DNA from: an uncultured Clostridium sp.
Lineage (GTDB): Bacteria; Bacillota_A; Clostridia; Lachnospirales; Lachnospiraceae
Length of the DNA stretch: 5,130 bases
Assembly (NCBI GenBank): GCA_945836785.1
Contig: CAMAMD010000100.1
Coordinates: forward strand, 1-5,130
Direction of reading: 5' to 3'
Shown: in pieces, positions 1 to 4,740 of the stretch
Layout: each line of letters opens with the position of its first letter
How positions within the stretch are numbered: position 1 is the stretch's first letter
Notes under the pieces: generated by a model
What the model was told of the DNA's origin: nothing
Database searches by the model: none
What the model saw: the letters and a program-made list of their open reading frames with translations, nothing else
Program-made: the position numbers and the translations under genes

Positions 1-194
1 ATATTACCAGGCTCGTGGAGATGAACAATCTATCCATGCACCCGGAGGATGTGGGGGCTTTGTTTTTCAATATATATTATGAAAAGGGAACGCTGACTGC
101 GACGACAGGAACCTCAATCAAGGTTTTTTCATTGGACAAGACGCTGGAGCATTTGTGGGATGAGTCCGTGGAGAAATACTATATAAAATATTAG
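1..194 (+). CDS. 3' end of a DUF5721-like hypothetical protein (partial)
   Basis: An open frame enters from the left edge (first full codon at base 3) and stops at TAG 192-194, giving the last 63 residues of a protein. The visible part contains HPEDVGALFFNIYYEKG, then TATTGTSIKVFSLDKTLEHLWDE, and ends in an aromatic, lysine-rich tail. From memory, the pattern of a short beta region, 'TGTS', 'F(S/T)LDK' and 'H.WDE' near the C-terminus resembles the uncharacterised Lachnospiraceae family DUF5721, whose members are under 200 residues. I could not search to confirm this. No function is known for the family and no catalytic motif is visible here. The small gene at 208 follows after 13 bases, so the two are probably co-transcribed. 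Confidence 0.7.
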   Translation, partial: ITRLVEMNNLSMHPEDVGALFFNIYYEKGTLTATTGTSIKVFSLDKTLEHLWDESVEKYYIKY

Positions 195-198
195 AATG

Positions 199-204
199 AG
201 GAGG
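199..204 (+). promoter_or_regulatory. Ribosome binding site of the small gene; start choice ambiguous
   Basis: A perfect AGGAGG lies only 3 bases before ATG 208 but 9 bases before the in-frame TTG at 214. An in-frame ATG at 196 overlaps the site and has no Shine-Dalgarno of its own. Spacing favours TTG 214, while codon identity favours ATG 208. The two choices differ by two residues. Confidence 0.6.
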
Positions 205-207
205 GGG

Positions 208-369
208 ATGACTTTGTCAGATTACTATTATTACACTGATGAGAGCGGCGATGCAGATGATTTCACTCTGGTTCGTGAGACGGAGAAAGAGGAGAATACG
301 TCAGGTCATTATTATTATATTGATAATGAAGGTAATATAGATGATTCTGTCACCCTGGTTCGAGAATAG
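208..369 (+). CDS. Small acidic protein with a duplicated YYY-D-G-DD-TLVRE motif
   Basis: A 53-residue open frame with a strong AGGAGG and a TAG stop at 367-369. I do not recognise it. The protein is two copies of one motif of about 20 residues: YYYYTDESGDADDFTLVRE (bases 223-279) and HYYYIDNEGNIDDSVTLVRE (307-366). A charged spacer, TEKEENTSG, joins them. The copies share the tyrosine run, D, G, DD and TLVRE, with a one-residue length difference. There is no signal peptide, membrane segment or Cys/His metal site, and the protein should be small, acidic and cytosolic. The YYxD-x-G pattern recalls aromatic cell-wall-binding repeats, but those belong to large secreted proteins, so I infer no function. 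It sits 13 bases after the DUF5721-like gene and ends just before the CIRCE palindrome. The duplicated protein-level motif and good ribosome binding site argue that it is a real gene. The true start may be TTG 214. Confidence 0.72.
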   Translation: MTLSDYYYYTDESGDADDFTLVRETEKEENTSGHYYYIDNEGNIDDSVTLVRE

Positions 370-391
370 AATATCGTATAATAAATGAATT

Positions 392-420
392 ATTAGCACT
401 CATTTTAAATGAGTGCTAAT
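392..420 (+). promoter_or_regulatory. CIRCE operator (HrcA binding site) of htpG
   Basis: Bases 393-419 are TTAGCACTC, nine bases, then GAGTGCTAA, an exact match to the CIRCE consensus bound by the heat-shock repressor HrcA. The nine central bases (ATTTTAAAT) are also self-complementary, so the dyad has 13-bp arms around a single T, and A392/T420 extend it. The site ends seven bases before the -35 box at 427. HrcA bound here would most simply block RNA polymerase access to the htpG promoter. This puts htpG in the HrcA (class I) heat-shock regulon, unlike htpG of Bacillus subtilis, which is HrcA-independent. Confidence 0.95.
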
Positions 421-425
421 TTTTT
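392..425 (+). terminator. Possible intrinsic terminator sharing the CIRCE palindrome
   Basis: As RNA, the CIRCE dyad forms an uninterrupted stem of up to 14 bp (the innermost pairs open to make a loop) and runs directly into TTTTTT (420-425). That is the layout of an intrinsic terminator for the small gene ending at 369. The stem is AT-rich, with only four G-C pairs, so efficiency is uncertain. The double use as operator and terminator is inference. Confidence 0.45.
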
Positions 426-426
426 C

Positions 427-455
427 TTGACATTGTCTGTGTGGTGTATTATTAT
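427..455 (+). promoter_or_regulatory. Sigma-A-type promoter of htpG
   Basis: A perfect -35 box TTGACA (427-432) is followed, after 17 bases, by TATTAT (450-455), a five-of-six match to the -10 consensus. Transcription should begin near 461-463, giving a 5' leader of about 90 bases. An overlapping TATACT (453-458) would need a 20-base spacer and is less likely. Confidence 0.85.
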
Positions 456-510
456 ACTTTGTATAGAACAGTCAGACATATCGGTCAGACTGCGGTAAAC
501 GTTTATATTA

Positions 511-543
511 TGCCAATGGATTTGGCAGTATTATATTAGGAGG
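511..543 (+). promoter_or_regulatory. htpG leader: small hairpin and ribosome binding site
   Basis: TGCCAA (511-516) and TTGGCA (522-527) form a 6-bp stem with a 5-base loop in the predicted leader. The Shine-Dalgarno AGGAGG (538-543) follows ten bases later and is 11 bases from the ATG at 555, slightly longer than ideal. The hairpin leaves the ribosome site free, so a thermosensor role is not evident; it may only protect or space the leader. Confidence 0.5.
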
Positions 544-554
544 TCATAACAGAC

Positions 555-2549
555 ATGGAGAAACAGGGTAGTTTATCAATTAACAGCGAAAACATATTTC
601 CGATTATCAAAAAGTGGTTGTATTCAGACCATGATATTTTTATCAGAGAGTTAATCTCAAACGGTTGTGATGCAATTACAAAATTAAAAAAGTTGGCTTT
701 GATGGGCGATTTCGAGGAGACAGAAGGCGAGGAATACAAGATAGAAGTATATGCCTCTGCGAAAGACAAGACACTTACTTTCGTAGATAACGGTATCGGT
801 ATGACTGCCGAGGAAGTAGATAAGTACATCAATCAAATCGCATTTTCGGGTGCAACGGATTTTATTAATACTTATAAGGATAAGACAAACGATGACCAGA
901 TTATCGGTCATTTCGGTTTAGGATTTTATTCAGCGTTTATGGTCGCTGATAAGGTTACGATAGAGACATGCTCCTATAAAAAGGATGCCGTTCCGGTATT
1001 TTGGGAGTGCGATGGCGGTACGGAATTTTCCATGAGCGAGAGTGATGATACAACCAGAGGAACTGCGATTACGCTGTATCTGAACGAGGACAGCTTTGAA
1101 TTTGCAAATGAGTATCGTGTGCGTGAAGTAATTCAGAAATATTGTGCATTTATGCCTTATAATATTTATTTTATCAACGAGGATAAGCTTGAGGAAGAGA
1201 AAGAAAAGGCAGAAAAAGAAGATAAGGTAATCGAGGTGGATACGACCGAGGAAGATGATCTGGTAGGAGATGCACCAAAGGATGCAGAGGACAGCAAGGA
1301 TGCCGAGAACTCTGATGATGAGGCTGAAGAGGAAAAGCCTGCTGAGGAGAAGAAACCGCAGCCGTTAAATGATACGAATCCGCTTTGGATGAAGAATCCG
1401 AAGGAGTGTACAGAGGAGGAGTACATTGATTTCTATCAGAAAGTATTCCTTGATTTCAAGAAACCGCTGTTCTGGATACATCTGAATATGGATTATCCGT
1501 TTAACCTGAAAGGAATTTTGTATTTCCCTAAGATTAATACACAGTATGATCAGCTTGAGGGAACGATTAAGCTATACAATAACCAGGTATTTATTGCGGA
1601 TAATATCAAGGAAGTTATTCCTGAATTCCTGCTTTTGCTGAAGGGTGTAATTGACTGTCCTGATCTTCCGCTGAATGTATCAAGAAGTGCATTGCAGAAC
1701 GATGGCTTTGTAAAGAAAATATCGGATTACATCACAAAGAAGGTTGCCGATAAGCTGAGCGGTATGTGTAAGAATAATAAGGAAGATTATGAAAAGTACT
1801 GGGATGATATCAGTCCTTTTATCAAGTTTGGTTGTATCCGGGATGAAAAGTTCTGCGAAAAGATGACAGATTATATGCTGTTTAAGGATCTGAACGGAAA
1901 ATATCTTACACTTCCTGAGTATCTGGAAGAGGGCAAGGAAAAATACGAGAATAAGGTATTCTACGTATCGGATGAAAAGGCTCAGTCCCAGTATATAAAC
2001 ATGTTCAAGGAAGAAGGCATGAATGCCGTATACCTGACACATAACATAGATAATCCGTATATTACACATCTTGAGGGCAAGAATGAGGGCGTTAAGTTCC
2101 TGCGTATAGATGCTGATCTTGCAGATAATTTTGTCGGTGACGCATTGACGGAGGAGCAGACGAAGGAATACACGGATAAGCTCACGGAGATATTCAAGAA
2201 GGCAACCGGCAAGGAAAAACTGAATGTCAAGGTTGAGAACCTGAAGAATGATGCGGTTTCCTCTATGATTACATTCTCCGAGGATGCCCGCAGAATGGCA
2301 GAGATGATGCGTGTATATAACATGGGAGGTATGGATCCGTCCATGTTTGGAGACGAGGGTGAAACCCTTGTATTAAATGCCGGAAATAAGCTGGTAAAAT
2401 ATGTGTTGGATAATCCGGAAGGTGAACATACAAACATGATTTGCTGCCAGCTCTACGATTTGGCAGTGCTTGCAAATAAGCCGCTTGAACCGGAAGAAAT
2501 GACAGCATTCGTAGCACGCAGCAATGAAATCCTGGGACTGCTCATTTAA
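555..2549 (+). CDS. htpG: HtpG, Hsp90-family molecular chaperone
   Basis: The 664-residue protein is a complete cytosolic Hsp90 homologue, an ATP-driven dimeric chaperone for folding client proteins. The N-terminal GHKL ATPase domain (about 1-210) has RELISNGCDAI (31-41; Glu32 is the expected catalytic base, Asn36 binds Mg-ATP), DNGIGM (78-83), the lid glycines GHFGLG (118-123) and GT (169-170). A strongly acidic, lysine-rich linker of roughly 58 residues (211-268) follows, then the middle domain (about 275-510) with NVSRSALQ (374-381), where Arg377 matches the conserved ATP-contacting arginine. The C-terminal dimerisation domain (about 580-664) contains RRMAEMM and a methionine-rich segment, and lacks the eukaryotic MEEVD tail. 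Bacterial HtpG is commonly about 620-640 residues, and the linker accounts for the extra length. ATG 555 follows AGGAGG and fits the family N-terminus. The gene has its own CIRCE-controlled promoter and terminator, so it is probably monocistronic and heat-induced. Confidence 0.97.
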   Translation: MEKQGSLSINSENIFPIIKKWLYSDHDIFIRELISNGCDAITKLKKLALMGDFEETEGEEYKIEVYASAKDKTLTFVDNGIGMTAEEVDKYINQIAFSGATDFINTYKDKTNDDQIIGHFGLGFYSAFMVADKVTIETCSYKKDAVPVFWECDGGTEFSMSESDDTTRGTAITLYLNEDSFEFANEYRVREVIQKYCAFMPYNIYFINEDKLEEEKEKAEKEDKVIEVDTTEEDDLVGDAPKDAEDSKDAENSDDEAEEEKPAEEKKPQPLNDTNPLWMKNPKECTEEEYIDFYQKVFLDFKKPLFWIHLNMDYPFNLKGILYFPKINTQYDQLEGTIKLYNNQVFIADNIKEVIPEFLLLLKGVIDCPDLPLNVSRSALQNDGFVKKISDYITKKVADKLSGMCKNNKEDYEKYWDDISPFIKFGCIRDEKFCEKMTDYMLFKDLNGKYLTLPEYLEEGKEKYENKVFYVSDEKAQSQYINMFKEEGMNAVYLTHNIDNPYITHLEGKNEGVKFLRIDADLADNFVGDALTEEQTKEYTDKLTEIFKKATGKEKLNVKVENLKNDAVSSMITFSEDARRMAEMMRVYNMGGMDPSMFGDEGETLVLNAGNKLVKYVLDNPEGEHTNMICCQLYDLAVLANKPLEPEEMTAFVARSNEILGLLI

Positions 2550-2570
2550 AATACGATAGATTCCATATAG

Positions 2571-2600
2571 GACGGGTAAGATTTCCTTATCCGTCTTTTT
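2571..2600 (+). terminator. Intrinsic terminator of htpG
   Basis: GACGGGTAAG (2571-2580), loop ATTTC, and CTTATCCGTC (2586-2595) make a 10-bp stem with one G-U pair, followed by TTTTT (2596-2600). It starts 21 bases after the htpG stop. A near-identical inverted copy lies at 3078-3102 and serves birA. Confidence 0.9.
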
Positions 2601-2611
2601 CTATGTTGTAA

Positions 2612-3061
2612 CAGTATGCCGATTTATTTCTTCCATTTTTCGCAGACAACCAGACATCTCGGAATATCAATATTTTGCTTTGTCGATATAACGGGGTGCG
2701 GACAGTTGTTTGAATAATATGTTTCGGGCAGGGGTGCTTATATCTGTAGTTTCGCTCGCAACCTTACGCCTGCCAAGTATATCTAACATTCAACTTTCAC
2801 AATCCTTTATTATGTGCCGCTCCCAATAACTCGCTATGCTCAAACAATTGTCCGCGGCACATTAGATTGTGAAAGCTGAATGTTGATATACATAGGCAGT
2901 CTAGTTGTCTTCGCGAAACTACAGATATAAGCACCCCTGCCCGAAACATATTATGAGTTACTGGGAGCACCCCGTGTCTTTATATCGAAAAAGCAAAATA
3001 TTAGATATTCCCGGATGTCGTAGGGTTGCAAGAAAAATGGAAAAAATAAATTGACATACTG
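2612..3061. ncRNA. Candidate structured RNA or DNA element with crossing loop-loop complementarity
   Basis: The rod formed by the palindrome has three internal loops: loop 1 (2642-2652 and 3020-3031), loop 2 (2700-2713 and 2955-2966) and loop 3 (2756-2769 and 2900-2912), plus the apical loop (2821-2853). The unpaired strands match one another at a distance. Segment a, 2644-2655, pairs with a', 2899-2910 (11 of 12). Segment b, 2698-2713, pairs with b', 2840-2855 (15 plus one G-T). Segment c, 2756-2768, pairs with c', 3019-3031 (11 plus one G-T of 13). Segment d, 2819-2832, pairs with d', 2955-2968 (13 of 14). The order is a b c d b' a' d' c', so the pairs cross each other and the main stems. 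Neighbouring loops are spaced about 56-63 bases apart. I do not recognise a known class such as OLE, GOLLD or ROOL. No convincing promoter is seen inside, so transcription, and the strand, remain unproven. Confidence 0.5.
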
Positions 3062-3065
3062 CTGT

Positions 3066-3102
3066 AAAATAAAACAGGACGGATAAGGAAATCTTACCCG
3101 CC
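3066..3102 (-). terminator. Intrinsic terminator of birA
   Basis: Read on the minus strand, GGCGGGTAAG (3102-3093), loop ATTTC, and CTTATCCGTC (3087-3078) form a 10-bp stem with two G-U pairs, followed by the T-rich CTGTTTTATTTTA. On the plus strand the two G-U pairs become A-C mismatches, so the structure works best for minus-strand transcripts arriving from birA. A plus-strand transcript would still meet a weaker stem followed by TTTT at 3103-3106. Confidence 0.85.
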
Positions 3103-3121
3103 TTTTAGAAACTATGGTGCT

Positions 3122-4015
3122 TTAAATGTATGCGTGCAGTCCGCGGATTGATACTTCGCCGGCGTTTACATGCTCGATCTCTCCGCTTTCGTGCCGGCAA
3201 ATCAGGGCACCCTGTGAATCGATTCCCATGCACAGACTTGGCGTGAGACCGGTTGTGTCAACTTGGTAGGGGTTTGATTGCCCTGCAGTTCTATCATGGG
3301 GGATAATGTAGACTTCCCGGTTATAGCTTGCCAGAAAGCTGTTATAATCCTCAATCAGGAAACGCAGATCCTTGTGGGATAGAAAATCCTGATAATAATC
3401 GTTGAAATAGAGCCAGACATTATGAATGATATCTTCGCGGTCAAGTTTTCTGCCGCAGGCTTGATATAGGGAGCTGGCGGTATTTGTAATTTCTTTCGGG
3501 AAGGATTCATTGTTCACATTAATTCCGATTCCTACGATTACATATTTGACACTGTTTGCGTATGTGGAGGCAGTTGCATAGGGGAGGTCGGCAAGGCCAT
3601 AGGTTTTGGGAATCTGGATGGCATCGCTGGACATTTCAGTCAGAATACCAACCACTTTTTTTCCATTTATCACGATGTCATTGGGCCATTTGATATGTGG
3701 TTTGATTCCGTCTATTGATTCGAGTGCTTTTGCCACTGCCATGGCTGCCAGCAGTGTAATAGAAGACACATGTGTTATGTCAATTTCAGGTTTCAACAGC
3801 AGACTCATATAGATTCCCGTATCGGGTGGAGAGGAAAAATTCCTGCCCATACGTCCTTTTCCGGCATTTTGTTTGTCTGCAATAATCAAGGTACCGTCCA
3901 CACAGCCCCGGTTGCCGAATTCCTTTGCACGGGTATTCGTGGAATCGGTCTCATCATATAAAATAACGTTATTGATAACGGGAATGTCAAAGAGTGTGTT
4001 TTTTGGATGCAGCAT
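3122..4015 (-). CDS. birA: Biotin--[biotin carboxyl-carrier protein] ligase, monofunctional BirA
   Basis: The 297-residue protein activates biotin with ATP to biotinyl-AMP and transfers it to the lysine of biotin carrier domains of enzymes such as acetyl-CoA or pyruvate carboxylase. Family motifs appear in order: DETDSTN (21-27), the nucleotide/biotin loop NAGKGRMGRNFSSPP (50-64, a variant of GRGRxGRxW with Phe60 for Trp), KWPNDI (109-114), KKVVGIL (119-125, Lys120 equivalent to the catalytic lysine), VGIGINVN (161-168), and the C-terminal GEVSIRG (286-292). The N-terminal winged helix of bifunctional BirA is absent, so it should not repress biotin genes. Residues about 129-155 appear to be an insertion relative to most homologues. 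The frame stays open upstream to ATG 4105, but that start lacks a ribosome site and overlaps the preceding gene. ATG 4015 has AAAGGAG seven bases away and gives the normal family N-terminus. It is the second gene of a minus-strand pair. Confidence 0.95.
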   Translation of the reverse strand: MLHPKNTLFDIPVINNVILYDETDSTNTRAKEFGNRGCVDGTLIIADKQNAGKGRMGRNFSSPPDTGIYMSLLLKPEIDITHVSSITLLAAMAVAKALESIDGIKPHIKWPNDIVINGKKVVGILTEMSSDAIQIPKTYGLADLPYATASTYANSVKYVIVGIGINVNNESFPKEITNTASSLYQACGRKLDREDIIHNVWLYFNDYYQDFLSHKDLRFLIEDYNSFLASYNREVYIIPHDRTAGQSNPYQVDTTGLTPSLCMGIDSQGALICRHESGEIEHVNAGEVSIRGLHAYI

Positions 4016-4022
4016 ATTGAGT

Positions 4023-4029
4023 CTCCTTT
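4023..4029 (-). promoter_or_regulatory. Ribosome binding site that fixes the birA start
   Basis: On the minus strand AAAGGAG lies seven bases before ATG 4015-4013. The longer in-frame candidate (ATG 4105, then ATG 4102) is preceded by AT-rich sequence without a Shine-Dalgarno, so the extra 30 residues are probably not translated. Confidence 0.85.
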
Positions 4030-4091
4030 GTGTCACATTGTTGTCATGTGTTTTTTGACCATGATGTTTGGTACGGCTGGTAACAGATATT

Positions 4092-4544
4092 TTACTCGTC
4101 ATCATGTTTTATACGGCTGTTTACAAACTCGTAAATTGTTTCGCATAGCTCTTTTTTCATGGTGAAGGGAATGGTATACACATTTTTTCCGGCCTTAACA
4201 TTTAATACATAGAACACCATATGTTCATCTGCAATCACCATTGTAATAAAATCAATGTCGTCAAATGTATATTTGCTGGTTCCGTAGTGGTGAAAAACTG
4301 TCATGCCGGTATCGTCAAAACGATAGGTGATGTCAAAGGCCTGCTTGCGTAAAGACACAATAATCAGATAACCGCCGTACACGAACAACAGCATGGCAAA
4401 TATAGCAGTCAACATCAGGTGCTTTGCAAGTCCCCGGAGTAAAACGTAAAATTGTAAAACAGAAATTAAAACAAAGACGGCTCCGAGAAAACGATAGGCA
4501 AAACGATTTGCTTTTCTTTTTGGAACGCTATATGTGTAGCTCAT
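4092..4544 (-). CDS. Small membrane protein: two TM helices plus a C-terminal PH-like domain
   Basis: A 150-residue protein with a basic N-terminus (VPKRKANRFAYR), two hydrophobic helices at about 17-37 and 42-65 joined by a short loop (LRGLAKH), and a soluble C-terminal part (about 68-145). The soluble part has alternating strands (FDITYRFDDTGMTVFHHYG, KYTFDDIDFITMVIADEHMVFYVL, NVYTIPF) and ends in a helix (KKELCETIYEFVNSRI). This resembles the YcxB-like or bacterial PH-domain membrane proteins common in Firmicutes, with the soluble domain predicted in the cytoplasm. The assignment is by pattern only and the role is unknown. ATG 4544 is preceded by AAAGG about ten bases upstream on the minus strand. 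birA follows after 76 bases on the same strand with no terminator between, so the two are likely one transcript, without an obvious functional link. Confidence 0.85.
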   Translation of the reverse strand: MSYTYSVPKRKANRFAYRFLGAVFVLISVLQFYVLLRGLAKHLMLTAIFAMLLFVYGGYLIIVSLRKQAFDITYRFDDTGMTVFHHYGTSKYTFDDIDFITMVIADEHMVFYVLNVKAGKNVYTIPFTMKKELCETIYEFVNSRIKHDDE

Positions 4545-4601
4545 AAAAACTTTTCCTTTCTTTTCTGCGTTATATCACGTCGCCTGGCGGCTCCATGTCG
4601 C

Positions 4602-4641
4602 GCATTATACAGGTTTCCGCAAGCGCAAACCTGTGCAATGC
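4602..4641. repeat. Imperfect hairpin in the divergent control region
   Basis: GCATT (4602-4606) pairs with AATGC (4637-4641), CAGGTTT (4610-4616) with AAACCTG (4627-4633), and CGC with GCG around an AA tip, separated by small mismatches. It lacks a T run directly after it on either strand, and no gene ends here, so it is not an obvious terminator. It may be a repetitive extragenic palindrome or a regulatory stem. Confidence 0.7.
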
Positions 4642-4643
4642 TC

Positions 4644-4652
4644 ATTATATCA
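4644..4652 (-). promoter_or_regulatory. Candidate extended -10 promoter for the membrane protein-birA unit
   Basis: On the minus strand TGaTATAAT is a full extended -10 element, but no good -35 lies 16-18 bases upstream. The transcript would carry a leader of about 90 bases containing the 4602-4641 hairpin. Alternatives on the same strand are TATAAT at 4609-4604, inside the hairpin arm, and TGaTATAAC at 4577-4569, close to the gene start. Confidence 0.4.
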
Positions 4653-4693
4653 CGAAATCATCATTTTTTTATAACAACAGTATATAGTTTGAA

Positions 4694-4704
4694 CACAATT
4701 TGTG
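4694..4704. promoter_or_regulatory. Candidate operator dyad upstream of the XRE regulator
   Basis: CACAA-T-TTGTG is a perfect 11-base inverted repeat 37 bases before the GTG start. It would fall between a weak -35 (TTGAAC, 4689-4694) and a weak -10 (TACTTT, 4712-4717). XRE-type regulators often bind short dyads in their own promoters. The link here is inference and the promoter boxes are poor. Confidence 0.3.
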
Positions 4705-4740
4705 CAAGAAATACTTTGTTTGTCTGTGTGGGTGATATAA

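Larger units (their letters stand above)
2543..3128. repeat. Long imperfect palindrome filling the htpG-birA intergenic region
   Basis: The left half (from the htpG stop inward) matches the reverse complement of the right half (from the birA stop inward) along nearly its whole length. Outermost are CATTTAAA (2543-2550) and TTTAAATG (3121-3128), which include both stop codons. Next come the twin terminators (2571-2595 and 3078-3102). Then follow stem O (2612-2641 with 3032-3061), stem P (2653-2699 with 2967-3019), stem Q (2714-2755 with 2913-2954, all 42 bp perfect) and stem R (2770-2820 with 2854-2899). The apical loop is 2821-2853. Small bulges and mostly transition-type mismatches interrupt O, P and R. 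No open reading frame of useful length is present. The halves are too alike to be two unrelated terminators. Confidence 0.95.
4570..4654. repeat. 10-bp direct repeats flanking a hairpin segment
   Basis: TTATATCACG occurs at 4570-4579 and again at 4645-4654, exactly 75 bases apart. Nine of the ten bases recur inverted (GTGATATAA) at 4732-4740, just before the GTG start of the XRE gene. The pair could be a target-site duplication around a 65-base insert, or shared -10/operator boxes, because on the minus strand each copy contains TGaTATAA, an extended -10 core. Confidence 0.55.

Noticed and set aside
470..489. AGTCAGA and GGTCAGA in the htpG leader as a CtsR heat-shock operator
   Set aside because: They resemble RGTCAAA heptads, but each has a mismatch and the spacer is six bases instead of three.
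1166..1426. Minus-strand serine-rich open frame of 86 codons inside htpG
   Set aside because: It is the antisense shadow of the repetitive Glu/Lys linker codons, with no ribosome site and a clear sense-strand gene.
1680..2517. Other minus-strand open frames within htpG, including the 151-codon frame at 1982-2437
   Set aside because: They overlap the conserved middle and C-terminal domains of HtpG, have no ribosome sites and show no recognisable protein features.
3051..3070. TTGACA at 3051 followed by TAAAAT as a promoter leading out of the palindrome
   Set aside because: The spacing is only eight bases and no -10-like sequence lies at 16-18 bases.
2600..3080. CRISPR array, integron attC site or tRNA in the palindromic region
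   Set aside because: There are no regularly spaced direct repeats, no R-box/L-box core or integrase, and no tRNA cloverleaf. The symmetry is one large inverted repeat.
2543..3128. Insertion sequence
   Set aside because: There is no transposase frame, and no clear target-site duplication could be defined because the inverted symmetry continues into both flanking stop codons. A non-autonomous hairpin element remains possible.
4016..4105. Thirty-residue N-terminal extension of BirA as a DNA-binding domain
   Set aside because: It is too short for a winged helix, lacks a ribosome site, and AAAGGAG points to ATG 4015.
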